64,000 nt of DNA, from assembly GCA_035711805.1 (NCBI GenBank), contig DASTBV010000155.1:124001-188000 (forward strand). Reading direction: 5' to 3'. Every line of letters begins with the position of its first letter. Positions within the stretch are counted from its first letter, which is position 1. A model generated the notes under the pieces. The model did not search any database and was not told the origin of the DNA. It saw only the letters and a program-made list of their open reading frames with translations. Made by a program: the position numbers and the translations under genes. This document shows, one piece after another, positions 34,841-42,938 of this stretch. Source of the DNA: Gp6-AA40 sp035711805 (GTDB taxonomy: Bacteria; Acidobacteriota; Vicinamibacteria; Vicinamibacterales; UBA2999).

Positions 34841-35239
34841 CTATTCGACGTCGAACTTGAAGTCCTTGTCGCCGAGCGCGAGACGCCGAATGTATCCCGC
34901 CGGGTTGCCATTGATGGCCGGAAGAATGGTCACCTTGAGCGGGTCGCCAGGCTTGATCGTGCCCTTGCTGAACCCCTGCGTCGTCAGAGTCGTCACGGAG
35001 GCAGTGGTCAGCGTCCAGTCCACGATCTTCTTGACCTTCTTATCCTGGACGGAGAGCACGATGCTCGCGTGCGGATTGACGAAGTTCAACTTCTTGAGCT
35101 TGCCCTCGAGGACCACTTCTTTATTCAGGTCGTAGATACCGGCCACGGCATGATGGGCTTGCAGCGCGCCGCCAGCGAGTATGACGCCGAAAAACAGGAG
35201 TCCGCTTAGTCCCAGCACCCGAGCGGTTCGTGATTGCAT
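34841..35239 (-). CDS. DUF6152-type exported protein
   Basis: 132 residues from ATG 35239, with GGAG seven bases upstream. A signal peptide (MQSRTARVLGLSGLLFFGVI, cleavage near ALQA) is followed at once by HHAVAGIYD, then a beta domain VVLEGKLKKLNFVNPHASIV, SVQDKKVKKIVDW, and an ending LALGDKDFKFDVE. The paired His at the mature N-terminus and the NPHA strand are the DUF6152 pattern, also seen at the N-terminus of the 27320-26187 protein. The paired His could bind copper or another metal, which is inference. It is the first gene of the operon and has a plausible promoter at 35271-35300. Confidence 0.85.
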   Translation of the reverse strand: MQSRTARVLGLSGLLFFGVILAGGALQAHHAVAGIYDLNKEVVLEGKLKKLNFVNPHASIVLSVQDKKVKKIVDWTLTTASVTTLTTQGFSKGTIKPGDPLKVTILPAINGNPAGYIRRLALGDKDFKFDVE

Positions 35240-35270
35240 GGTTTTACTCCATTCGCAGGATTGCCGCCGG

Positions 35271-35300
35271 ATAGTAGCAATTTGCCGGCTCCAGCCGCAA
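35271..35300 (-). promoter_or_regulatory. Candidate sigma-70 promoter of the six-gene operon
   Basis: On the minus strand, TTGCGG (35300-35295), an 18-base spacer and TACTAT (35276-35271). Transcription would begin around 35264, giving a 25-base leader before ATG 35239. Confidence 0.45.
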
Positions 35301-35371
35301 GAAGTGCCGTACAGTGTGGCTGTCAGGCGGTCATTGGCAAACCACGCCACTACCGTGTCTCCATCTCGGCC

Positions 35372-36376
35372 ATGAAGCGGCGCGATTGGCTGCGCGCGGC
35401 CGTTTACGGCGCGGCGTCTCTGCTCCCTGCTGGAAAGCCCGCCCTCAGGGCTCAAGGCTCGGCGACCACCCGGAGCTACCGTTACGTCCATCTCGACGTC
35501 TTCACCGATCGAAGGCTCGCCGGCAACCAGTTGCACGTATACCTGAACCCCGAAGGGCTCGACGCGGACGCGATGACGCGCCTGACGCTCGAATCGAACT
35601 ACTCGGAAAACACATTCGTGTATCCCCCTGATCGGCCCGGGACCGATTTCCGCGTGCGGATCTTCGGGCGAAGCGGTGAGATCCCCTTTGCCGGTCATCC
35701 GACCATCGGCACCGCGTTTGCGCTGGCGCATACCGGACGTATCAAACCGGCGACGGGGGCTACGGTCTTCGGCCTTGGCATTGGGCCCACGCCAATCGAT
35801 CTTGAGTGGAAGGGCCCTGACCTGGCCTTTGCGTGGATGACGCAGCAGAAGCCGACGTTCGGCAACTCTACGGCCGACGCCGCCGGCGTGGCCGCCGCGC
35901 TCGGCCTTCAGGCGACCGACATCGCGGCAGGTCGCGCGCCGGCAGCACAGGACGTCAGCACCGGCTCGGCCTACATCATCGTGCCGCTCGCCAGCCGCAA
36001 AGCGGTAGATGCGGCTGCCATCGATGGACCCAGGCTGCGCGCGATACGTGCATCGAGCGGTCTGAAAGGGTTTGCGGTCTACGCGTTCACGACCGAATCG
36101 GGCGATGGAACGACGTCGTACAGCCGGCTGGTGCCGCCTCCTGGAATCATCGAAGACCCGGCTACCGGATCCGCCGCCGGTCCACTCGGCTGCTTCATGG
36201 TCAGGTATGGATTCGTGGCGGGCGACAGGGCCGGCTCGATCGTCAACGCGCAGGGCGTGCTCGTCAAACGCCCGAGCCGGATTCACATCAGAATTGCTTC
36301 CGTAAACGGCGAAATTACCCAGGTGAAAGTGGGCGGCGCCAGCGTTGTCGTCGGCGAAGGTACGGCGACGCTTTAG
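35372..36376 (+). CDS. PhzF family isomerase-like protein with twin-arginine signal
   Basis: 334 residues. The conserved PhzF signature is complete: DVFTDRRLAGNQLHV, the catalytic Glu in SENTFVYP, RIFGRSGEIPFAGHPTIGTA, and EDPATGSAAGPLGCF. PhzF enzymes isomerise or epimerise small substrates and are normally cytoplasmic, about 280-300 residues. Here about 30 extra residues start MKRRDWLRAAVYGAASLLPA, an RR motif and hydrophobic stretch typical of a Tat signal. I start at ATG 35372; an upstream in-frame ATG at 35234 has no support. Divergent from the operon starting at 35239. Confidence 0.88.
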   Translation: MKRRDWLRAAVYGAASLLPAGKPALRAQGSATTRSYRYVHLDVFTDRRLAGNQLHVYLNPEGLDADAMTRLTLESNYSENTFVYPPDRPGTDFRVRIFGRSGEIPFAGHPTIGTAFALAHTGRIKPATGATVFGLGIGPTPIDLEWKGPDLAFAWMTQQKPTFGNSTADAAGVAAALGLQATDIAAGRAPAAQDVSTGSAYIIVPLASRKAVDAAAIDGPRLRAIRASSGLKGFAVYAFTTESGDGTTSYSRLVPPPGIIEDPATGSAAGPLGCFMVRYGFVAGDRAGSIVNAQGVLVKRPSRIHIRIASVNGEITQVKVGGASVVVGEGTATL

Positions 36377-36399
36377 CGCCGGCGCCGCCTTGCTTTCAG

Positions 36400-37032
36400 T
36401 TACTTGTCGAGCGGCAGCAACGCCTCTCGGCCCGGCGGCAGACGCTGATCCACGGCGTTCAGCATGATCCCGACCCGCAGGTAGTCGCCCATGATTGTCA
36501 TGAGCTGCACCGTCTGCTGGCGGCCGAAGAGCCGCACCATGTCGGCCCAGACCGTGCTGCTGACGCGATGCTCACGCAGCAGGGTCCGTCCGAAGGTGAT
36601 GAAGGCTGCGTCCTTCTCGGACAGGCCCGCGACGCTTCTCCTGTGCTTGACGACGTCGATGACGGACTGTTCCAGCCCCTGCCGGAGCCCCGCCGGCTCG
36701 TGCGCGGTCCACTCGTACTGCTGGTTGATCTCGCGCGCGACGATGAGGACGGCCAGCTGGAAGAAGCGCGCGCCGACGGGGCTTCCCTCGCCGGTCGGAA
36801 TGCCGAGCGAGCGTTCCCGCGGGCTGTAGTTCGTGATGTGTGTTGGCCCCGGTCCCGGCTTGGACTCCGGCCGCGCGGCCAGAAGCCGCCGCCCTTCTTC
36901 GTCGAGGTCTCCGGGCGTTACCGGCGGCAGCCGCGACAGCGTCACCGGATGGATGTCAGACGGCACCGGCGCCTGGGCCGCGGCCAGAGATGGAAGCGCC
37001 GCCAGCAACAGAATGGACAATCGCATGCTCAT
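36400..37032 (-). CDS. Secreted carboxymuconolactone decarboxylase (CMD/AhpD-fold)-like protein
   Basis: 210 residues, ATG 37032 after a strong AGGAGG at six bases. A signal peptide (MSMRLSILLLAALPSLAAAQ) precedes a domain like CMD proteins: ARFFQLAVLIVAREINQQYE, WTAHEPAGLRQGLEQSVID and a long helical C-terminus. The AhpD-type redox Cys pair is absent (there are no Cys at all), so peroxidase-type activity is unlikely. The His in WTAHEPA is the residue conserved in CMD proteins. It lies 21 bases after the sugar dehydrogenase gene and is probably co-transcribed. Confidence 0.78.
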   Translation of the reverse strand: MSMRLSILLLAALPSLAAAQAPVPSDIHPVTLSRLPPVTPGDLDEEGRRLLAARPESKPGPGPTHITNYSPRERSLGIPTGEGSPVGARFFQLAVLIVAREINQQYEWTAHEPAGLRQGLEQSVIDVVKHRRSVAGLSEKDAAFITFGRTLLREHRVSSTVWADMVRLFGRQQTVQLMTIMGDYLRVGIMLNAVDQRLPPGREALLPLDK

Positions 37033-37053
37033 CTCCCGCCTCCTTTCGTCTCC

Positions 37054-38370
37054 CTATTCCGCCGGCTCGATCTTGAGCATCACGCCTTCCGCCTCGTCGG
37101 TGAGCAAGTAGAGGAAGCCGTCCCGTCCCTGCTTGACGGCGCGAATTCTCCGGCGCAAATCGCCGATCAACGTTTCCCGCCGCAGCTCCTCGAGATTCTT
37201 GTTGATCAGGATCCGATCGAGACGTCCCGTCCCTGGAATCTCTCCGTAGCGCATGCCACTGACGAAGACGTCGCCTTTCCACTTCGGAAGCTGGTCACCG
37301 GTGTAGAACTCGATGCTCGACACGGCGATGGCGGGCATCCAGTAGATGACCGGATCACGGAACCCTTCCTTCGTGAACGGCCCCTGCCATGGGCCGCCAT
37401 ATGTTCGACCGAGGCTGATGAGCGGCCAGCCATAATTCGCACCGGGGGCAAGGATGTTCACCTCGTCGCCGCCATTCGGTCCGTTCTCGATCTGCCAGAT
37501 CGCGCCTGTGATCGGGTGCTTCGCCATCCGAAGGAATGTGCGATGGCCCATCGTGAAGATCTCGGGCCTCGCATCGGCGCGCCCGACGAACGGATTGTCC
37601 GGCGGCACCTTGCCCTCATCGGTCAGTCGAAGGATCTTGCCGCCGAGTGTTTTGAGCGACTGGGTATCGCCGCCGCCGTGCGCGACATACAACATGCCGT
37701 CGCCGCCGAACACAATCGGCCCGCCGCTGCCGCCCTCGCCGACGAAGATGTCTTTCGTGTCGGTGAACTGCTTGCCATCCCAGACGGCACGCGCCACGGC
37801 CACCGTCGTCCGCGGCCCCCCGCCTCGCCCACCTCGTCCCGCGGCAGGAGCGGCGCCTTGTCCGGCAGGCGCAGCGCCTTGCACCGCGGCAGGAGCGGCT
37901 TGTCCCGCGGCTGGAGCTGCGCCTCGTCCCGCAGCAGGGGCGGCTGGCTCGAGCTGCTTCGTGTAGCCGATGTAGACGAGGCGATTGCGCTCGAAGTCGG
38001 GATGCAGCGCCAGATCCGTGCCTGACAGACCCGCGCCAATGGCCTGGGGCCCGCCGGCGACCGGCTGTGGATCGACGACGCCGTTGCGCACGACTCTGAT
38101 GGCGCCGCCGCGCTCGGCGACGAGAATCGTGTCGGCCGACACGAACGCCATGCTCCACGGGTTGCGGAAGCCGCGCGCGTATACCGACACGCGGATGTTC
38201 TGTCCCTCCGCCGTCTCGTAGCGAACCGGCGCGTCCGGCAGCGGCGGAATCTTGATGCCCTGCGGCGCGACGGGGGTGTTGCCGCGCATAGGCACTTCCT
38301 GCTGGGCAGCCAATGGCACGGCGAGGATCCCAAGCGCGGCGACGGCAAGACGGCGGATTGATGTAGTCAT
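37054..38370 (-). CDS. Exported glucose/sorbosone dehydrogenase-type (GSDH) beta-propeller
   Basis: 438 residues with signal peptide (MTTSIRRLAVAALGILAVPL). The GSDH propeller is visible in VYARGFRNPWSMAFV, LAERGG-like ILVAERGGAIRVV, LHPDFERNRLVYIGYT, DGMLYVAHGGG, GGKILRLTDEGKVPPDNPF, FTMGHRTF, NGPNGGDEVNILAPGANYGWP, and RRIRAVKQGRDGFLYLLTDE. Such proteins oxidise sugars using PQQ. An insert at about 142-185 consists of repeated Ala/Pro/Gly/Gln segments (AAPAAGRG-like), encoded at about 37815-37945, that interrupts a blade. Cofactor binding is inferred from the family. Confidence 0.87.
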   Translation of the reverse strand: MTTSIRRLAVAALGILAVPLAAQQEVPMRGNTPVAPQGIKIPPLPDAPVRYETAEGQNIRVSVYARGFRNPWSMAFVSADTILVAERGGAIRVVRNGVVDPQPVAGGPQAIGAGLSGTDLALHPDFERNRLVYIGYTKQLEPAAPAAGRGAAPAAGQAAPAAVQGAAPAGQGAAPAAGRGGRGGGPRTTVAVARAVWDGKQFTDTKDIFVGEGGSGGPIVFGGDGMLYVAHGGGDTQSLKTLGGKILRLTDEGKVPPDNPFVGRADARPEIFTMGHRTFLRMAKHPITGAIWQIENGPNGGDEVNILAPGANYGWPLISLGRTYGGPWQGPFTKEGFRDPVIYWMPAIAVSSIEFYTGDQLPKWKGDVFVSGMRYGEIPGTGRLDRILINKNLEELRRETLIGDLRRRIRAVKQGRDGFLYLLTDEAEGVMLKIEPAE

Positions 38371-38442
38371 GTGTCGATCTCCGGGTAAATGACGAAGACC
38401 GGTGGATTGTAATGCCAGTGGGTCAGGGGCCCGCGCGAGAAG

Positions 38443-39807
38443 TTATGCGAGCAGTTCCGGAATCGAGACAAGAAATGCGTGGACAGCGACAATGTGCCGT
38501 CCATCTGCGACGAACTGAAATTTCGAGGGGTCGACGGTGTGCATTCCTCGCCCGGCCTCCGGGCTCACGTTCGCCAGCATCACGGGACACTCATCGAACA
38601 AGGCGCCGAGCGCCGCCCAGACCAGCAGATCGAACGGCGCCAGGATGTCGAGGCCGTTGCGGGCCCTCCAGGGCGTGCCCGCCTCGTGCTGTCTTCGCAG
38701 TTCGCGCGCGAACGCCTGAAACTCGAACTGCGCGTCGCGATCGCGCGGCCGCATCGCGTCGAGGATGTCGAGCAGCCGCGCGGATGCGGCCATCGACACG
38801 TCGCGGTGCAGGACGCTCCACCCCACCTGGAACACGGTCGTAAGCGTGTGGGCGGGCGCCGGCGCCCAGCGCACGGGCCAGTGGGCGATGCCGAGATTGC
38901 ATGTCGCCGTTACCGCGTCGCTCGCCTCCTGCCGCTCGAACGACCGGCCGAGGATCGAACATCCGGCGACCAGCGCGTTGGCGATGAACGCAAACTCCTG
39001 CTCCCGCTCGACCCATTCTGCATCAGCGGAATCAGTCGACAGCTGCAGCGCCTGATTCGACTGCGGCTCGAACCTCCCGGCGCGCTGCGGTTCTTCGGCG
39101 AGTGAGACGTGGCGCGCAGCCTCGAGAAAAGCGCGCGCCCGCTCCGGCGTCACGAACCCGCTCCGATCCCGCCGCCGCTCGCGGCCGAGGGCAAGATCGA
39201 AGCGCCGCTGGTTGCGGTCGGACAGCAGATCGTCGAGACCGTCGCGCTCCCACCCGGAGTTCGACAGCGTCCGGCACGCGTGCATCAGACGATGAAACGC
39301 GTCGGCGTGATGCTCTTCGAGCGACCGCAGCAGATCGGCGATCGCGTCCCACGCGTCGGACCGTCGCGCGACCACGAGGTATCCGCCGATCTCCGCGTGC
39401 AGGCCGTGCTCGTGCCCTGCAGGCGAGACGGGGTCGGCGCCGCTCGGTTCGACAGCAGGCGAGAACACGGCGAGGTCGGTCACCATGATGCTGGCGGAGA
39501 GTCCCGCAACAACCAGCGCGGCATCGAGCTGCATCAGGCGTGCGGCGGCCGCCGCGGCCCCGGCGTCCACGAGCACCTCGAGCCATTCGCAGAATCGGGC
39601 GCCATCGAACTGCTCGTCGCCGCCGGCGCGATCGGCTTTCCACAGATCGAGATCGAACACGGCCGACAGCTGTTGCGACGTTGCGGCGGCGAGCAGATCG
39701 CCGGAATCGTGAAGTCCCCGCTGGAGGATCAGCGCATGGAGAGACTCTGGCGGGAGGAGCGGGAGGACACGAAGAAGCTCGACGTGCCGATCGCGATCCT
39801 CGGACAT
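38443..39807 (-). CDS. DUF6178-type protein, 454 residues
   Basis: No signal peptide and no strong membrane helix, so probably cytoplasmic. It begins with a helical repeat-like part (ELLRVLPLLPPESLHALILQ, then LAAATSQQLSAVFDLDLW, FCEWLEVLVDAG). This agrees with what I remember of DUF6178, a family with no assigned role. The middle has a GRERRRDRSGFVTPERARAF segment; the C-terminus ends in VSIPELLA. It is flanked by a terminator on one side and by the sugar dehydrogenase on the other, and is on the minus strand with both. Confidence 0.7.
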   Translation of the reverse strand: MSEDRDRHVELLRVLPLLPPESLHALILQRGLHDSGDLLAAATSQQLSAVFDLDLWKADRAGGDEQFDGARFCEWLEVLVDAGAAAAAARLMQLDAALVVAGLSASIMVTDLAVFSPAVEPSGADPVSPAGHEHGLHAEIGGYLVVARRSDAWDAIADLLRSLEEHHADAFHRLMHACRTLSNSGWERDGLDDLLSDRNQRRFDLALGRERRRDRSGFVTPERARAFLEAARHVSLAEEPQRAGRFEPQSNQALQLSTDSADAEWVEREQEFAFIANALVAGCSILGRSFERQEASDAVTATCNLGIAHWPVRWAPAPAHTLTTVFQVGWSVLHRDVSMAASARLLDILDAMRPRDRDAQFEFQAFARELRRQHEAGTPWRARNGLDILAPFDLLVWAALGALFDECPVMLANVSPEAGRGMHTVDPSKFQFVADGRHIVAVHAFLVSIPELLA

Positions 39808-39885
39808 GGGCCGGCGATGATATCGGCCCTCGAACGCAACAAACAGTCTTGAAGGTGTGTGCCGGTTACGCGATACTAAATGCAG

Positions 39886-39919
39886 AAAGGGCGCCTCGAA
39901 TCGCGGGGCGCCCTTTTTT
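39886..39919 (+). terminator. Intrinsic terminator
   Basis: AAAGGGCGCC, an 11-base loop, GGCGCCCTTT, followed by further Ts on the plus strand. Read on the minus strand it has only a short T-rich tail but lies just after the stop of the molybdenum hydroxylase gene at 39960, so it may work in that direction too. No plus-strand gene precedes it directly. Confidence 0.65.
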
Positions 39920-39925
39920 GCGTTT

Positions 39926-39953
39926 GCAGGTCCGCCTGATGGCGGACACTACG
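39926..39953. repeat. REP-like hairpin, copy B
   Basis: GTCCGCC-TGAT-GGCGGAC plus flanking ACTACG. On the minus strand it aligns with copy A at 31275. It sits between a terminator and the 3' end of the molybdenum hydroxylase gene. Confidence 0.6.
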
Positions 39954-39959
39954 TACGTC

Positions 39960-42230
39960 CTACACGAGTTTCTGTTTCGCGAACGGCATCTCGCGGACGC
40001 GGCGGCCCGTTGCCGCGTAGATCGCGTTCGCCAGCGCGGCGATGACCGGCGGCACACCGGGTTCACCAACGCCGGTCGGCAGGTCGCCGCTTTCGGCAAA
40101 GTGCACGTTCACCTGGATGGGCGCGTCGTTCATGCGCGCGACGCGGAAGCCATCGAAGTTCCTCTGATCGATTCGTCCCTTCGTCGCGGTGATCTCGCCG
40201 AACATCGCCAGGCTGACACCCATCACCGCCGCGCCTTCGAACTGCGCGCGAACGCGATCGGGGTTGATGACGACGCCAGGGTCCGCAACCATGTCGATGC
40301 GCGGAATCCTCACGCGTCCCTGTCGATCGACTTCGACTTCGACGACCGACGCCACGTAGGAGTTGAAGCTGCGGTGCGCGGCGACCCCGATGCCGGAGCC
40401 ATTGCCGCTCTTCCGCTTGCCCCAATTCGATCGCTCGCCGGCCACTTCGAGCACGCGGCGCAGCCGCCGGCTGTCCACGGGGTATTTGTCGATCGGCGCA
40501 CCGTAGTTCGTGTAGTCAACGCCCTGTGCCTTCAGATCGATCACCTTGCCCGGGCCCAGCAGGTCGAGCAGGAACTCGAGCGGGTCGCGCGTCGCGGCGT
40601 GCGCGAGCTCGTCGGCGAAGCTGTGCAGCGCGAAGGCGTGGAAGTTGTTGGTGACGGCGCGGAACCAGCCGATGCGCACGTGGGCGTCGGCGCCGGCGTT
40701 TTCGGCGCGGATGTTCGGCACGTCGAACGGGCTGTCGTCGAGGCCCATGTTCAGCTCGAAGTTCATGGGCGCCGGAACGCCGAACGTCGACGCGATTGGC
40801 GGGAACACGGAGCGCTTCAACCACGCCGTCGGCCGGCCCTTCGCGTCGACAGTCGCCTTGTGATACACCGCCGCGTTCGTGTGGTAGAAGTCGTGGCGGA
40901 TATCGTCCTCGCGCGTCCACACGACCTTGACCGGCCGGCCCAGCTTTCGCGCCAGTACCGCCGCTTCAGCGGCGTAGTCCGGCTTGCTCTTCCGGCCGAA
41001 GCCGCCGCCCAGCAGCGTCACGTGACAGATGACGTTCGACTTGTCGATGCCGAGCGCGGCCGCCACCGTCTCCTGCGCCGCCTGCGGATTCTGCGTCGGA
41101 CACCACACCTCCGCCTTGCCGTCCCGGAATTCCGCCACCGCCGCCGGCGGTTCCATCGACGCGTGCGCGGCCATCGGCGTGTAGTAGACGGCTTCGATCA
41201 CCGTGCCGCCCTTCGCGAACTCGGCGTCCACGTTGCCCAGATTGCGCGCGACCTTGGCCGGCTGCCTGACCTTCTCGAGCATCGCCGTCCGGAACGCTGC
41301 GGAGCTGTAGCTCGCATTGGGGCCGTCGTTCCACTCCACCTTCAGCTGCCGGCGTCCCTGCAGGACCGCCCATGTGTTGCGGCCGATCACCGCGACGCCG
41401 CCGAGCGATTGAAACAGCAGCGGCGGCTTCGGCGCCTCGAGTGTCTCGGTCTGCAGCACGCCCTTGACCGCGAGCGCCGCCTTGTTGTCCAGGCTTCGGA
41501 CGGTACCGCCCACAACCGGCGGATGCTCGATCGAGGCGAAGACCATGCCCTCGCGCTGCACGTCGAGCCCGAACTGCGCCGTGCCGTTCACGATCGGGGT
41601 GAGGTCGAAGATCTGCGTCTCTCTACCGACGAACTTCCAGTCGGTTCGTGGTTTGAACCGCAGTGTCTCTTTGGCGGGCACCGCCAGTTTGGCCGCGGCA
41701 GGAACCAGCGCGCCGTACCCGACTCGCCTCCCGCTGCGTGCGTGCACGACTTCATGATTCGCCGTCGTCAGCTCGCCGGCCGGGACGTTCAACTGCGCGG
41801 CCGCCGCCGTAACGAGCATCGATCGCGCCGATGCGCCGGCGACGCGGAACGCGTCGTAGAAGTCGCGAATGGAACGCGAGCCGTCGGTGTTCTGATCGCC
41901 ATAGCGCGGGTCGCCCACCCCCTGCTCGATGCGGCAGCGGCTCCAGTCCGCGTCGAGCTCGTCGGCCGCGACGAGTGGAAGCGTGGTGCGGATGCCGGTG
42001 CCCATCTCGGATCGATGCGTGACGAGGAACACCGTGCCGTCGGGCTCGATGCCGAGGTAGACACTCGGATGCAGCGCGGCGGTGTCGGCCTTCGTGTTCA
42101 GGATCGCGGCGGCGGACGACTGTGCCAGCAGCTCCGCGGGGACCAGACGCGAGGCGACGACGAACGCACCGGTCGAGAAGAGGCCGCCGAGGAACTGGCG
42201 CCGGTTGAACGAGATGTTTTCGACGACCAT
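39960..42230 (-). CDS. Molybdopterin-binding subunit of an IorB-type hydroxylase
   Basis: 756 residues. ATG 42230 overlaps the stop of the 2Fe-2S subunit (TGATG) and begins a Tat signal, FNRRQFLGGLFSTGAFVVAS. Motifs of the xanthine dehydrogenase-family large subunit are present: THRSEMGTGIRTTLPLVAAD, PMAAHASMEPP, LLGGGFGRK and, near the end, GVGEPGVPPVIAALANAIY, whose Glu is the catalytic base. This matches isoquinoline 1-oxidoreductase beta/aldehyde dehydrogenase subunits, exported with the cofactor bound. Together with the gene at 42230-42685 it makes a two-subunit enzyme; a cytochrome partner is not adjacent. Confidence 0.92.
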   Translation of the reverse strand: MVVENISFNRRQFLGGLFSTGAFVVASRLVPAELLAQSSAAAILNTKADTAALHPSVYLGIEPDGTVFLVTHRSEMGTGIRTTLPLVAADELDADWSRCRIEQGVGDPRYGDQNTDGSRSIRDFYDAFRVAGASARSMLVTAAAAQLNVPAGELTTANHEVVHARSGRRVGYGALVPAAAKLAVPAKETLRFKPRTDWKFVGRETQIFDLTPIVNGTAQFGLDVQREGMVFASIEHPPVVGGTVRSLDNKAALAVKGVLQTETLEAPKPPLLFQSLGGVAVIGRNTWAVLQGRRQLKVEWNDGPNASYSSAAFRTAMLEKVRQPAKVARNLGNVDAEFAKGGTVIEAVYYTPMAAHASMEPPAAVAEFRDGKAEVWCPTQNPQAAQETVAAALGIDKSNVICHVTLLGGGFGRKSKPDYAAEAAVLARKLGRPVKVVWTREDDIRHDFYHTNAAVYHKATVDAKGRPTAWLKRSVFPPIASTFGVPAPMNFELNMGLDDSPFDVPNIRAENAGADAHVRIGWFRAVTNNFHAFALHSFADELAHAATRDPLEFLLDLLGPGKVIDLKAQGVDYTNYGAPIDKYPVDSRRLRRVLEVAGERSNWGKRKSGNGSGIGVAAHRSFNSYVASVVEVEVDRQGRVRIPRIDMVADPGVVINPDRVRAQFEGAAVMGVSLAMFGEITATKGRIDQRNFDGFRVARMNDAPIQVNVHFAESGDLPTGVGEPGVPPVIAALANAIYAATGRRVREMPFAKQKLV

Positions 42231-42685
42231 CACGCACGCCCCTTCGCCGCGGTCTTGATCGCGGCGCGGATGCGCTGATAGGTGCCGCAGCGGCAGATGT
42301 TCCCCGCCATCGCGCGATCGATGTCCGCGTCGCTCGGATTCGGGGTCGTTCTCAGCAGCGCCGCCGCCTGCATGATCTGGCCGGACTGACAGTAGCCGCA
42401 CTGCGGCACGTTGTGAGTGATCCACGCCTGCTGCACCGGGTGCAGCCTGCCGCCCTCCGCGAGCGCATCGATAGTCAGCACCGTCTTCGCTTCGAGCGTG
42501 CCCATCCTGGTCTGGCACGAACGAACCGCCTGCCCGTTTACGTGCACCGTGCAGGCGCCACACAGTCCGGCGCCGCAGCCGAAGCGCGTGCCGGTGAGGC
42601 GCAGTTCGTCGCGGAGATACCACAGGAGCGGCATGTCCGGATCGTCTTCGTAGTTCTGGGGTTTTCCGTTCACTGTCAGTCGCAT
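42230..42685 (-). CDS. 2Fe-2S subunit of an IorA-type hydroxylase
   Basis: 151 residues with all eight cluster cysteines visible: the plant-ferredoxin set in RFGCGAGLCGACTVHVNG and SCQTRM, and the helical set in CGYCQSGQIM and CRCGTY. It transfers electrons from the molybdenum subunit encoded just downstream, with overlapping stop and start codons. It has no signal of its own and likely travels across the membrane with its Tat-exported partner. The start at 42685 gives a full-length family member (MRLTVNGKPQNYEDD). Confidence 0.94.
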   Translation of the reverse strand: MRLTVNGKPQNYEDDPDMPLLWYLRDELRLTGTRFGCGAGLCGACTVHVNGQAVRSCQTRMGTLEAKTVLTIDALAEGGRLHPVQQAWITHNVPQCGYCQSGQIMQAAALLRTTPNPSDADIDRAMAGNICRCGTYQRIRAAIKTAAKGRA

Positions 42686-42752
42686 ACGGCGGACCCTTTC
42701 GTCAGCCGGGCATTATCCCATGAGGGTGCGCCCGATGCGTGGCGGACGATGT

Positions 42753-42938
42753 CTAGGGGCGAGGGCTTGACGCGTCCGTCTGGCCGCGATCAGCAAACCA
42801 GTTCAGCATCACGTTCAGCCGGCCGGCCCCGGATTCCGGTTTCACCATGATGAAGCGCTGCCCATCGCGCGAGATGTCAAAGTTCGGAATCGTGATGCCC
42901 GCTCCATAGGTCTTCAGAGTCCCTGACGCCGGCTTCAG
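42753..42938 (-). pseudogene. C-terminal relic of a PD40-kinase-type protein
   Basis: Open frame of about 61 codons on the minus strand ending at TAG 42753-42755. It reads LKTYGAGITIPNFDISRDG, QRFIMVKPESGAGRLNVML, then NWFADRGQTDASSPRP. The intact kinase at 1232 ends with RTYDIAPDGKRFLMIKP and VVVQNWHQDLK, in the same order. No start codon, kinase domain or PD40 array is attached; it abuts the stop of the glycosyltransferase gene. It is a fossil of another kinase of this class. Confidence 0.7.

Noticed and set aside
39540..42278. A 912-codon open frame on the plus strand opposite the molybdenum hydroxylase and the DUF6178-like gene.
   Set aside because: The translation is Arg-rich without any motif, and it is a mirror of high-GC codon usage in the well-supported minus-strand genes.
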